From Perca fluviatilis (Eukaryota > Chordata > Actinopteri > Perciformes > Percidae): DNA of 64,000 nucleotides. Positions 13,926 to 28,723 of this stretch are shown one piece after another. Below the pieces are notes generated by a model. The model saw only the letters and a program-made list of their open reading frames with translations, was not told the DNA's origin and did no database searches. Each line of letters starts with the position of its first letter. Within the stretch, counting starts at the first letter, position 1. The position numbers and the translations under genes were made by a program. The stretch covers positions 27,254,215 to 27,318,214 of the forward strand of contig NC_053127.1 in assembly GCF_010015445.1 (NCBI RefSeq), given 5' to 3'.

Positions 13926-15068
13926 TGGACTCTTCACTAAATTACAATTATTTAGTTTTAAAAAAAAAGAAGAAAAAAAAAGAAAATCCCAAAATATAAA
14001 TTTAACAATCTAATATACCAGCCATCCATACATTTCTACAAGTCAGGCAGGACAGAATATGCACACACACACACACTAAGACCCCAGCTGGGAGCTGGAT
14101 TTAAGCCCAGGACCTTCTTGCTGTGAGGGGGGGGGCACTGCACAGCTTTCTGTTGGAAAATCTGGAGTTGTCGTTCACAAGATCTTGTTAACGTCAAACA
14201 TTAAAACTTTAACTCAGGATGGATTTTCAAGCTAAATTGCTTATGACATGAAAAAAACAAAACCATTGTGGACTGCTTAGTGTCACACACAAGCTTCGTT
14301 TCCTACAAAGGGAGACAACAGTGAAGGTTAACTACAAAACATTTACAGGCAGATGTTTCAGCAGCTGTACAATGTTCCATACAGTCACTGGGGCTTGTTA
14401 CATGACAAACACACTAAAAAACAAGACTGACTGCAGTGTCTGAACCCTCCCATGTTCATCAGCCAGGCATAGATTCTGAGAGCTTCTCCATATTCATGTT
14501 AGAGCGCCGTAGCCGTTAGATTGATCATTCATTTATCTCTGGCTTTTGGAGGTCTCTGTAATTGGCAGAGCAGTGCTGAAGCCTGCAGGAATGAAGGCCG
14601 GAGAATCGCAGAATCATCAGAATCACGGTGCTTGTCAGTTAGCGGCCGCAGTCCCATGTGGAGTTTGGAGTGGAAACCAGGCCCTAGTTCAACACTCCCT
14701 TCCCCCCCTCTTGTCTGGTCATATGGAGCGGCTTTACGAGGGGCTGTGTCACCCAGCACATCTATAATTAAGAGCCAGGATTGGTCCTGATGTCAGAGCA
14801 TAGGCACTCAGGGCTGAACCATCTGCTCTCTCACCTTTTTTAATGTCATAATCAAATGATTTTATCTGAAGTGAAAATCAACTACATTTTTTTACAAGTC
14901 TATTTTTCTGACCAACAACACAATAGTGATTGATTTCCCTGAAACGTTTTACAATTTCATAAATATTGCCAATATTTTTCTTCTGTTAAAATAAAATAAA
15001 ATAAAAGAAGAATTGGATAATTGGTATGACCCACAGTGTCGAAAGACATAAAAGAAATAGTATAGTAA

Positions 15069-15712
15069 TGGTGCGTTCTTTTTGTCTTGTAATCGCAACT
15101 AGTAGCTCGAGTGTGACGTCACATCCATGTCGGAAAACGAGTTACCGCGGGTTGTTGCGTTCTTTTTGTCACACAATACTACGAGTTGGAGAAAAGATGG
15201 ATTTTTGTAACATTTAGGATTCTATTCACCCAGTTATTGACATATTACACAACTATATTTCACAGTTTGATGCATGAAAATTACGTTTTGATTAACGTTA
15301 ACGTTAGGCTACTGCTCCGCTTTCTGCTCAAGGCTCGGCTTAAAGCCATTGTTGTCATATAGCAACCGAGCGTCTCAGCTGCACAAGCTACAAAATAACT
15401 AATCAGGCGGTATTTAACTCCTAATAAGACTGTAGCGACATGCCTATAGGTAGCAGTATACAGCGCTATGTGTACGACTTCTTCATTTGGTTACAACAAA
15501 GACAAAAGTACTTAAAATTGTAGATAACCACAATGTTTACTACGTGTGATGCACGACGTAGCCATCTTTGAAAGTGAGCTCGGGGTCCTCTGAGTTCAGA
15601 CGACTTGACGAGTCGTAAATACGACCTCGGGGGCGTTCTTTTTGCAACTTCCGGGTCGTAACTCCGGAAAACAACTCGTAAAACGACTTCGGTGGACAAA
15701 AAGAACGCACCA
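15069..15712. mobile_element. PIF/Harbinger-like MITE with perfect 18-bp TIRs
   Basis: A 644-bp element starts TGGTGCGTTCTTTTTGTC and ends with its exact reverse complement GACAAAAAGAACGCACCA. It is flanked by TAA on both sides (15066-15068 and 15713-15715). A TWA target duplication is the hallmark of PIF/Harbinger. The terminal motif recurs inside at about 15157 and 15632, next to 'ggaaaac' and 'actcgt' motifs, so subterminal sequence is internally repeated. It has no transposase frame. Perfect ends suggest recent insertion. Confidence 0.85.
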
Positions 15713-15715
15713 TAA

Positions 15716-17520
15716 TAGCGTTCAAACCTGGCACCAAAAAAACATCTCAAGGATTACCACTTTTACTAATTACTCTTTATAATTACTCTTATTTTCTTTT
15801 ATGTTGTCTTCCAATTCCCACAAGAACTCTTAATCTCATCATCCTGTTGGACTCCACATCTTTTCTTTCTTTCTTTTTTTATCATCCCTATGTCTCCCAA
15901 GCTCAAGGCCCCACACAGTTCATCCTGCAGTAGATTTGTATCTATGCGGGGGATTTCTTGATAAAGAAGGGCCCATTGTTCCGATCTTCTTACGCAATGC
16001 AAAACCCATCCAACTGACTAAACCAGAGAGCTGAAATAGTTTGCCTCCATCAACATTTAGACAAATATTATCCTGGCGCATCGCTATCCTGTTATTATTT
16101 TACTAATTATTTTACTAATTTACTTACTTAAATGTCACGTATGGAGTAAATTTGGGTTTTGGCAATCAGTTTGCAGCCAGTGTAGAACTGCTGGGACTTA
16201 ATGTGCGCTGCAGTTAGCTTCTGGGTTAACATGTCTGCATGTACAGTATGTAGGCATATTTTTAATGCCGTAAATAGTGCATGAGCTAACACTAGACTAT
16301 ATCCCATGCTAGAGTGGAGCACGGGGATATATGAATGTACAGTATGTGTTTGTGTTCCTGCAGCTGCGGGAGTGCATACGTACATGTGTGTTCACTCCAT
16401 GATTTTGATGTGTTGTGAAGTGTTGGACCTCTGTTTGACCCGGTAGTATAGACACCTCAACGCTGCTGCTGCTGCTGCTCTAAAGAGTAACTGTGCTCTG
16501 TGGGTGAATCAAACGTCTTACCTGGTTGCGCAAAATGATCAATCACATGATTGTGGATATAAAAAAAAAATCTGACGAGTATGCATAAAGGAAAACAAAG
16601 AAGAAAGTGGAGACGGTAACATGGCACTCTCCTGGATGTGAGGAAAAGAGGGTTTGCTGATGATCTTTTGTAGTGTGGGGGGGGGTTGCACTGCTGTCAG
16701 TATCTTTTGACTTTTAATCTTTCTTGACAGTTAAAGCCAACAACCAGAAAACCTGCATGCATGTTCAGAGCAATGTTAGAATCAGGGGTACACATGGCTG
16801 GGGGAAACGATTGCATGATGTGAACTGTAGGATCCAGCGTTATCGGAACCTCACTCATACTAGGACATACTGTACATACTCATACTGCCTTTAATTTTAC
16901 CCATTCTTTTTTCACTGCGTCTTTTGTGACTTAATGTATGTTCAATACTAAATTGCTGCAGTACCCTTTTAAGGCATTGTGGCTTTCACGTCTTTGACTC
17001 TGGAGCTCCCAGTTTTGGACACCGAGAATAGAGTGATTACGATTCTTTTGTTTTTTTTTGTTCTGCTTATCGTTTTTGAAACGTGGTAGCAGAACTGTCT
17101 TTATACAAAATGTTTTAAACACATAGGCTATTTAACAGTTGACATATACACAGTTAAAATATACACATCTATTTCTGTTTTCCCCTTCTCTCTCATCTTA
17201 CCCAAAAATATCCCCTTGGGTTCTTTTTCCCTCCCATTTCCAAAACATGGTTTTCCCAGACATTCTTTCCAAGTTGTGACGCATGGAGTGTGTATACGTC
17301 TCATAGTTACATAAAAAAAAAACTCTGTGGCGAGGGTTGGCTGAGGTCTCTTCCATACTAACTCCTCCTACGTTGTTGGTCACAAAGTCAGGTCATGCTC
17401 ACCCTTCCTATCTGTTGTTGGTTTTATCTTCACCACAGAACACACACTAACCTACGTACATGTTCTTACACCATGATGTCATACTGTCTGTGGCTATCTG
17501 AGGCGCCTGGTGATAACACA
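15716..17520. other. Non-coding stretch
   Basis: No coding exon, RNA gene or clear element was recognised. It includes a short CTG run (about 16461-16478) and homopolymer runs of A and G. Confidence 0.55.
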
Positions 17521-17523
17521 ATA

Positions 17524-17707
17524 ACCTTGTTTCCATCAACGTATTTTTATTCACATTTTGAAGTATCGCATTAGAAAATGTTGATGGTGGAGCGGCCTCT
17601 GGCTCGCCCAGTGGGAGTGTTCGCCCCATGTTGGCTGGGTCCTGCAGCGGTGCGGGTTCGGGTCTAGCCTGGTGCCCTATGTGCGTTTTTTTTTTTTTTT
17701 TTTAATA

Positions 17708-17743
<36 letters not shown>

Positions 17744-18088
17744 CCAACAAAAATAATCTTTAAAAAAGAAAATGTTGATGGAAATGCCAAAATTCGAAAA
17801 CATTTTAAATTAGCAAAAAAGTTTTTACGCTCTCTTGAGATGGTTTTTGCCTTTTTCGAAAGAGAGTTAATGCGCAAAATGGGAGATGGAAACTGCTTTG
17901 CCGAATAAGTTGTAACCTTGCGAACATGTAACTCACATGGCTATAGTCCCGGTATCCATTGGATGGGGGAAGGTTCGGGATATGGGCACAAGGTGTGTAG
18001 TGGCACTATTGCCTGTGTTCACATTTTCTTATTTGCAACATTTTAAAGTTCGCTAATAATTCGCTTGGCAATCAGATGGAAACAAGGG
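17524..18088. mobile_element. TIR element (MITE) carrying a nested SINE
   Basis: The left end ACCTTGTTTCCATC (17524-17537) matches the reverse complement of the right end GATGGAAACAAGGG in 13 of 14 positions. TA lies outside both ends (17522-17523 and 18089-18090), as for Tc1/mariner-type or related elements. Without the nested insertion (17588-17766) and one copy of its duplication, the original element was about 370 bp. It contains no transposase. Confidence 0.7.
17588..17766 (+). mobile_element. tRNA-derived SINE nested in a MITE
   Basis: Flanked by a perfect 15-bp duplication AGAAAATGTTGATGG (17573-17587 and 17767-17781), the signature of LINE-driven retrotransposition. The head has a Pol III A-box-like stretch (TGGCTCGCCCAGTGG) and a B-box-like stretch (GCGGGTTCGGGTC), as in a tRNA-related SINE. 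The tail is unusual: two long T runs, then 'ccaacaaaaataatcttta'. I infer a 5'-truncated or rearranged SINE. The family name is not known to me. Confidence 0.7.
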
Positions 18089-18090
18089 TA

Positions 18091-19345
18091 TGGACACTGG
18101 TTTGTTGAGGTGTGTTCAGAGGCTACATGGACTTAAACATTACCGCTGAATAAATTGTCTTACATTTCTTTGTTTTTCCGTGCCGGAACAGACAAATCAT
18201 TAAATGCTTATCTAGAATATCAATAATCAATATATTTAGTCCTGTTAGTATTGAAAATGTTTCCTTGGTCATTACTCCTTTTGATTAAATAAATAGTTGA
18301 GGTTGACACCGCTAGCAGAGAAGGATATTTTGCAGAAAATTGGTTTATTTTGGATGTTTATGCATGCCGTCCTAGTAAACACAGCTGTGTCCCACCATTT
18401 CAGTGGATCAAGGGGATTGTGTAACATGCTCCTCGCTTCTTATCTGAATCCCTCTATGAATCACTGTACAATCAGCAAGCATCAGTCTACCTACCAGTAG
18501 ACACCGACTCGCCATTCAGCCCAGCAGACTGTCTGTCGTGGTGGTTTGGGGGTTTTAAAATGCAGCCTGGTGTCTGTAACCTTTCCCCAGCAGAGTATGT
18601 TTTCCCCTTTAATTCAAATAGGATGGGACACAGCGGATGGAGATGGAGTTTGACAGGCATACACACATTCCCCTGCCCCTATCGATCCATTATACAGAGG
18701 AATATGCTTTTTAAGAGAAGCCAGCTTCAGCTGTCCTGTTGAATAAAGATGGTGATTCGCTCTGCGTGTCTCCCAGGATGTGCGTGCGAGCGTGCATGCG
18801 GAAATCAGAGAAACTGTAGGAGCGTGGTGAGGAGAAGTCATCTGCACAAAAAGGCACAGTAACAAGCACTCAGACAGAGAGGAGGAGGAAGTTGATGGAA
18901 AGAGGAGGAAAAAAATGGGGCTCTGACATCTGACAATGTACAAGCTTTTGACGCTTTTCTAGTAAGATGATGTTCTCCACTGTGTCAGACATTTTATCCA
19001 CAAATATTTAGTATTCATTACCTGGTCACTGTGAAGTTTCACCTCTTTCTCTTAATTACATTCCTCTCTTCAACTTCCTGAGTGTGCTGACCAGCTCTGG
19101 GAGAGGTTGACAAGGGGTCAAAGCACTGAACAAAACATAGTGCAGCATTTAGCAGTCACTCCCTCCCTCCCTCCCTCGTTCTCTCCTTCACTCTCCCTCT
19201 CTTTCCTCTGCTTCTCGTTTCTCATTGAATGTTTATTGCTCCCTCCCCCGGTCTTTGGAGGTGTGTCCATCAACATCTGGAGAAGCAAGGCTGCTCAGTG
19301 ACAACAGGAGCTCATTCACTCCCCCATCTCCCTCCCTCTTCTCTC

Positions 19346-19349
<4 letters not shown>
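18091..19349. other. Non-coding stretch upstream of the abr internal promoter
   Basis: No coding exon recognised. It becomes C/T-rich from about 19155, leading into the CT microsatellite and the candidate first exon. Confidence 0.55.

Positions 19350-19392
<43 letters not shown>
19350..19392. repeat. (CT)n microsatellite
   Basis: About 21 CT units inside a wider pyrimidine-rich zone, 360 bp upstream of the candidate abr start codon. If transcription begins nearby, it could lie in the promoter or 5' UTR. Confidence 0.95.
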
Positions 19393-19396
<4 letters not shown>

Positions 19397-19749
19397 CGCT
19401 CTAGCGCTCTGTATCTGTGTTTGCCGTTGTGGAAGTCAGATTGCACAGCGAGTTGTTGGCAGCTGACTGTGGAATGAGCTCGCAGAGGAATTATTATCAG
19501 GCTTATCAAGGAGACCATGGCAGCATCTTGTTCTCCTCCATGTCATCACACTTTATCCTTTTTTGAAGTGAATATCTAAGCATCAGCTTTTTCTTTTTGT
19601 GCTGGTGAGTTCCCGGAGCGGTTCTCCAGCACCTGGTCCGGTCATCGGCAGAGAGGTTACACACGGATCCATCCTCCCCTTCTCCTTGTTGTAAGCGGCG
19701 CACTCCCTCCACCTGTGTTTTGGTGGAAGAGACATTCAAAGGCTTTGGG

Positions 19750-19935
19750 ATGACGGAGATTCTAGTGTCGGATGTCAACTTGAACTCAGTGTGCGAGCGT
19801 TTGGAGCAGCACTGCTGCGTGGACCAGAACCTGCACAATCTGTCCAGCCAGCCACAGACCCCTGTGCTCAAGAGGCACACCAACACCGGGGCCAGGCTAT
19901 GGGGCAGAGTCCGCAGCAAGCTGCTCAGACAAAAG
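19750..19935 (+). CDS. abr: Probable alternative first coding exon of abr (short isoform)
   Basis: ATG at 19750 opens 62 codons (starts MTEILVSDVNLNSVCERLEQ, ends WGRVRSKLLRQK) up to a GT donor at 19936. Codon use is coding-like, with many G/C third positions, and the peptide is Cys-, Gln- and basic-rich. It ends in phase 0, and the first recognised abr exon (28724) begins in phase 0. The splice would give 62 + 264 = 326 residues with the RhoGAP domain but no DH or PH domain. A C/T-rich zone lies upstream and no TATA box was seen. Short GAP-containing ABR isoforms are known, but I could not verify that this peptide is conserved. It could instead be an unrelated short transcript. Confidence 0.6.
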
Positions 19936-19952
19936 GTCTCCCGCTGACATAT

Positions 19953-19961
19953 GCACGCACG

Positions 19962-20034
<73 letters not shown>
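19953..20034. repeat. (CA)n microsatellite after the abr alternative exon
   Basis: It starts as GCAC repeats, then about 34 CA units, beginning 18 bp past the donor of the candidate exon. Confidence 0.95.
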
Positions 20035-20037
<3 letters not shown>

Positions 20038-23000
20038 TAATACACGTTTAACTACACACTGGGTCACGGCAGGATGGATCAGGCTTCCTTTAGACATCCG
20101 AAATAAATGGCCTTGCAGACAAGTTCTGAATCTATCATATCTCAATCATGGGGATATTCTGTCTCAGAAAGGAATATTACAATATTTACCATTTCAGAAA
20201 AAAGTCACATACACACACAAGCTGTGATTCCTCTCTTTTATCCTTTGCTCTCACCTATTTATCACTGTGTCACTTCCATCTGTTTGCTCTGGCTCTCTTT
20301 TATGCTCAGTGTATCCCTCTCCATGTGCGTGCGCTCTCTCCCCGGGTGTCTTTCTTTCAGCACACAGTTGACTATTGTTCTTAACTGACTGCAGCAGAGG
20401 CAGCGATGTAGTGACGAATTTAACGGGGGCTAAACTGTGACCTGCCGTAACACCATCCACAGCAAACACGAAAATAACATTATTTAATTTCTGCTTTTTT
20501 CCTCCTTAAATTACCTATAATAGCTTGCATCTATTTGATGCTACTTACTGTAACACAAATTGCAAATATTTGTTACTAAGCCTTTTATATGCTTTGTAAA
20601 GTGGTTAGTATGCCACAAGCAAGTGTTTCCTGGTAATAACGTTTTGATGAATAGCACAGATACTAGGAAGGCTTATTACCTACCTGGATACTGGACTGTA
20701 CAATGTAATTACTAAGAGGTGAAAATCACCATCACTTTGATTAACATGGAATCACAATTTTCCTTACTATTGTCTCATTCCTGCCACTTTGTATTTCACC
20801 CCTTCTGCATCTGAAAATCTCTGTTATTCCTCATATAAAGCTACTAATGATGATTACATGATATTTCCAACTAAATTGTATTGGTTTTGAGATGTTTCAG
20901 TATCAATTTAGCTCCCCCTGCTGTTCATTTTAAGAATTGTCCCCCTCTGGCTGAGCTGATCTGATGCCCCTTTGGCATTTCAAGCACAGATTCCACTAAT
21001 TAACTGTCACATTATCCCAAATAACCATAGAAACATTTTTTTTTTATACAATTAGCATTGCAAGGGTAAGGTTTGATTAAACTTTCACAATTATTAAGTG
21101 TGTAGCCAATTATCATCAGTTTCTCCACAATGTTTTGATACTTGTGAACTATTGGCATTTCATTGTGTTTATATATGAACTTTTAATTTTTGAGCTTCAT
21201 TTAGAAAGAGCATTTGTCACTTGGTCAAAGCATTCAGGTACTGAGTTAACCTTGTGTTAAGGATCGGTTACCCAAAGATGGGTCTGATATGGCATAGTCT
21301 AAATGCAGGTTCTAGACTGTTACTTATGCGTGGGAGCAGACGAAGGGCTTTTTTGTTGCTCCAGAATGCTTTTTTGTATGTAAAAGATAAAAGAAGAAGC
21401 ACGTGTTCTGGTTATTTGCATAGCTCTGCACACGCAGCTAAAACCTGACTTGTTTTTTTATTTTTATTTTTAATTTCACTGTGTTTGCACATTTATTCAG
21501 CAGTCCTCCTCATCTAGATCATGAGTGCATCGGCAGTATTTTAAGCTGCAATTTGTGTGCGTGATAAACCGATTCAGGACAAAGAATCCAAGTTGAGGGT
21601 TGACTTGACCTTTGCTTCAGTGCTTTCCATTATTTAACAGAGGCCTGAGGAAGGCTGACCACTGGTTGTACTGAGCGGGATCAAACAGGGATTACATACA
21701 TAAGCCCAGACTTTACTGCATCGACCTGCACGCCCTGTATTGATCATTCTTCTCCTCTCTGTCCCATGTCTCCATGTCAGGAGATTTCTGCATTTCATTG
21801 CTGTCCACATTTGTCAACTTTGCAGTTAGAGGCACGTGATACTGCCCCCCAGCTCTCACCCTGCGCAGAAATCTCTGTTCCCCAAACTGCTCTGTGAAGT
21901 CCCATTCATCCTTTCATTCATTTTCAGTGAGGCTTTGAACGGCAGGTTTTATGAGTTAACTTCTGTTGCAGTTTTTTCTGTGCTCGCTTGCCTTGTGATC
22001 CTATCAGCTCTTCAGCTACAATTCTCCCATCCTCCCCTCCCACCCCCCCCCACCCCCCAGTCCTGCATCTCTGCCTCTCCATGGTGGCGAACTCTGTTTG
22101 ATGAAGGGTGAGAGGCGAAAGTCAGGCTAAATCATCTACCACCATTATCTTAAACCATAACAAGACAGGCTACCTGCAGTCTGAAAATGTCAAAATCTGA
22201 AGTATAAAAAAAGTCTTTTTTATATTATTTTAAAAACAGGACAGGGCAGTTTGGCATTATTTCCTTTTAATATTGTTCTGTAATATGCCTATTCATTATT
22301 TTAATAATATCTATATTGAACTATGTTCAAGAAAAAATGAGTTTTTGCTGGTTTTATATAGCTTTTTTTAATTGGTCAAAAGCTGCTTCCAAAATTTGTC
22401 TTTAAATTGTCAAAACAATATTGAATTAAACATTCAATAACTTCCAGTGTTTTCAAATAAAAATAATTATTGAAGGGGGGCAGGGACAGCAGACTTTAGG
22501 GCATATTGCTTTTTCTGTTTGTGTTCATCTGTGGCATGCATGGTGTTATTTACAGTGTACGGAGAGGAGTGTGGCTGTTAGAGGGTACGGGAGCACACTG
22601 GGGAATTTTCCACACTCCTTCAGCCTAAAGCGGCATCTAATTAAGACACAGTGTGATGAGATGGGGGGCTGGCTGGGAACACTAATTAGACCAGAACTAG
22701 ACATAATGTATCATACTGTACGTGTTCCAGCAAAAGAACAAATGATGAGCTGTCGTGCCGGCTTAGCCATGGGATAGCATCAGATCCATCCATTATCATC
22801 CACCCTCTTGCCCCCGCTGCATTTTAGCCCACCTACGAAATGATGCTCTTTCATTTGAGTATGGTGATTAGTGCAGAGTAGATATTAAGGTTTCATCCCT
22901 CCTGCATGCCTAAAATGCCAGCCAGTCCCCTAATGGCCTTTTACGTAGGCCGCATAAATCTCCATCTGTCCCCACCGGGGGGCATAGCCCTTTATTGGCC

Positions 23001-25434
23001 CCAATCCATCCCCCGTGCGCAGGATCTGCAATTGGTTAATGAGCTCCAGGAGGGGAGCGGTAGGTCAGTAAAGCATTCTCAGGTTGATACCCACAATGAC
23101 CCCCTCGTGGATAAGTCCAGCCTCATCGCTTCTGGCTGTATGCAGGGTGGCTTTAATCTCAGCAGGGTGACAACAAGGCATTAATCATTGAATTAGGTGG
23201 TGAGAGTTAGGAGATGTGGGCTTCTGGTACGGTCATCACATGCCTTAACAGTGGTCTGGGCTTAGCTAATGACAGAAAAGTTGTTAGGGCAAACAGATCT
23301 GCAAAGAGGATGACTCTGGTTTACCACATGAATTCAGGGAATTTAATACATGTATCTGAAATAATCAAAGGCAACCAGTTTTGCTGGTTTGTTTCAGAAG
23401 ATGTTGGTTTTCAGCAGTTTTCTAAAAGTTTTCTTCTCAGCTAAAATTTACCAAACCAGGACGAAGTTGCATTTTTAGGTCATGGGAGCACTACAAAACT
23501 CTCTTTTTGAAAAAAGTTTCTGAATGTTACATCAGAACTGAAGTAAGACCCCCCCTTGATCATCATACTGGCACCTGCTTCAAGACTGACACATCATACT
23601 CCCTCAGTTGACAACTCCACTGAGCACACATTTAAAGAGATGATCTAATGGCTTACAAATGGTACATGCTGTTAGTGGTAAAGATCACAAATAACCTGAA
23701 TAGTGAGCTAATGAGCTAGTAACTACAGTACGTAATGTCCTCATGAGGCCAACGAGTGAAAAACATGGATCAGTCTAAAACAAACATGAGAAGGTTCATC
23801 AGAGGACAAAAATGTGACTTAGATCCCAGTCTCTTGATAGCATATGTGAGTTTTGTCACTGCTGCACTAGATGAAATCAGAAATTTGGTGGTTATGTTGT
23901 ATTGCATATTATATTGTATGACAGTGGAAAAAAGCAGTGTTCGCATCTGTGACTGTGAAGGCCTGAAAATGAACCTGACAGTAATTAGTTAGTATTAGTC
24001 CAGGCAAGCTGAACATCGCACAAAATAGCAACGACATGAAGAGGAAACTCAAATTCAGAGCATTAAAGGGATATTTCACTCTTTCTCCGCTTGTACGTGT
24101 AGGATAACTCATGATTCTGTATGCAGGCTGCAGGCAGGGTTGTGTTGCATAAGTGTAGTAGGCATATGTGTGTTGCTGTTTACAAGCCCTATTATAGAAT
24201 CACACACTGCCTGCAGAGATGCAAGAATACTCTGCAAATCACAGCCCTCTGCCGGCTGAAAACCCTCGCCGATTGGCTCAAACAAGGAAGTGAGGGTACG
24301 AAGGCAACATGGCAACCGAGTCAAAGACCTCACATGGCCATGGTGACATCAGCAGCTGTTGAGTAAAGAGACTCGCTATCACTGATGCACATATAAACAA
24401 TATGTGGTCCATTTGTCTAAAAATAGTCACGCTGCTTGTACTCTGAAGCAAATATACTGCAGCATGATGTGTTAGTTGGTGGGTGGGGGGCTCAATCAGT
24501 GCACAAACACTTCTGTAATCCTGCTAACAACCAAGGAGCCGTGCCGTTTGAGCTACGTTCTAATTAAAGGACTAATAAAAAGCTTTCTGCGGCTGAATGA
24601 ATATTTAATCAACCAGAGAGCAGCAATCGAAAACTGTGATGAAACACAAAGGACAAATTAGACAGAAATTCATTAATTTAGCATATCAAAAGATCAAGTT
24701 GCATTTTGAATATTGTCGCCATGCATGCATTAACTCTTCAGCACAGCCACAATGGGCTAATTAAGTGTGTTGGGATTTTTTTTATTAAGGGCTTTAAACA
24801 TCATTTCAGTAACTGACTTGTTTGCACAATTTGCTGTTTCCGAACACGCTTACTTAGGTTTGTTTGTCTTAGATCTACGTACATGTTCAGCGCTAGTTTT
24901 TAAAAGAAATATATATTCATACGCGTGCAGGACAAACAAGCATCCAAATCAGACACTTAACTGTCTGTGCAACTCGGTGATTAAATCTGGGTAACTAGGT
25001 AAAATATGATTATGGAAAAGTCTGTTCAGACAGAACCTGCCCCCACTTCCTAAAGGAAACACTACAATAAGGAAAGGGAAAAAGCATAATATGAGCACTT
25101 TAACATATTACAGAGGTGTATTTTTGTATTTTTACTTGCTTGTCAGTAAAGAATGCTTTTGTGTCTAATATTCTGATGGCTGGATGGATCATACCCATGA
25201 GGGTCTCCTGGGCCAAACATGTTCATAAAGGAGCTTATGGATATATATTATTCTCCTGCTGTAGAGCTGTATGTGCTAAACCTCTGACTGTCCCGCTGCG
25301 TCAGTTTGCTGTTACTGTCAGTCAGCTGTTACTGTCAGTCAGTCTCCTACAGGCTGTAGGAGTGTGGCTCACACATCACAGGCAGGGCAGAATTATGTTT
25401 GAAGAGTGGGGTGGGTGGGGGTGTGAGCTAGCCA
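20035..25434. other. abr intron (short form), non-coding
   Basis: No exon resembling the missing abr C2, PH or DH segments was found on the plus strand, so those exons probably lie upstream of the window. 22850-23190 is less AT-rich and contains homeodomain-like motifs, noted as a possible conserved element. Confidence 0.6.
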
Positions 25435-25507
25435 GTTCCCGTAGTGTAGTGGTTATCACGTTCGCCTAACACGCGAAAGGTCCTCAGTTCGAAACTGGGC
25501 GGGAACA
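25435..25507 (+). tRNA. tRNA-Val (anticodon AAC)
   Basis: This 73-nt sequence folds as a standard cloverleaf. The acceptor arm GTTCCCG pairs with CGGGAAC. The anticodon stem TTCGC pairs with GCGAA around the loop CTAACAC (AAC at 25468-25470). The T arm CTCAG/CTGGG closes the loop TTCGAAA, and the discriminator base is A. The internal A box (TAGTGTAGTGG) and B box (AGTTCGAAACT) fit Pol III promoters. A T6 terminator follows at 25511-25516. Nothing in it looks damaged, so it is probably functional. Confidence 0.96.
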
Positions 25508-25516
25508 GCATTTTTT
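25508..25516 (+). terminator. Pol III T-run terminator of tRNA-Val
   Basis: Six Ts begin four bases after the mature 3' end of the tRNA, the usual position and form of a Pol III stop. Confidence 0.85.
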
Positions 25517-28295
<2,779 letters not shown>

Positions 28296-28368
28296 GTACC
28301 GTAGTGTAGGGGTTATCACGTTCGCCTAACAAACAAAAGGTCCTCAGTTTCGAGACCAGGCGGGAACA
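28296..28368 (+). pseudogene. tRNA-Val(AAC) pseudogene
   Basis: Closely resembles the intact tRNA at 25435 but is broken. The 5' acceptor strand is GTACCG instead of GTTCCCG. The 3' half of the anticodon stem has lost pairing (AACAAACAAAA instead of AACACGCGAAA). An extra T lies in the T arm. Flanks resemble those of the intact gene (GAGCT...AGCCAG before, AACAGCATTTT after, then a GGTGG motif), so this arose by local DNA duplication rather than retroposition. Confidence 0.85.
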
Positions 28369-28723
28369 GCATTTTCTCCACCCAAAAACAGGTGGTGGGT
28401 TTCATTCATAGAGCAGCAAGTGTTACTGTTCGTGTCAAAAAGCTCAAATGACAGGTCTGTCTGGTAATTCCCACCCAGAAAGTAAAAGCTGGCTTTCAGT
28501 GGCTCGACTCTGGCTTGAAACCAAATAAGACTTTTTTTTTTGTGGTGAATGTAGCGGCAGTGACTCGTTATTGTTGTTGTCATGCTATCATACAGACATG
28601 AGACTTTTCCATGGGGACAATTGTCATCGAATGAGTTCATTAAGCAGTCTTCTCTTTCTCATGTGCATTATTTGGTCAAAGTCCTATCAGCTGATGTCCT
28701 TCTGCCTCTGTTGTGTCTTTCAG

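Noticed and set aside
19506..20030. 174-codon minus-strand frame
   Set aside because: It runs through the CA repeat (Val-Cys run) and is antisense to the candidate abr exon; no family resemblance.
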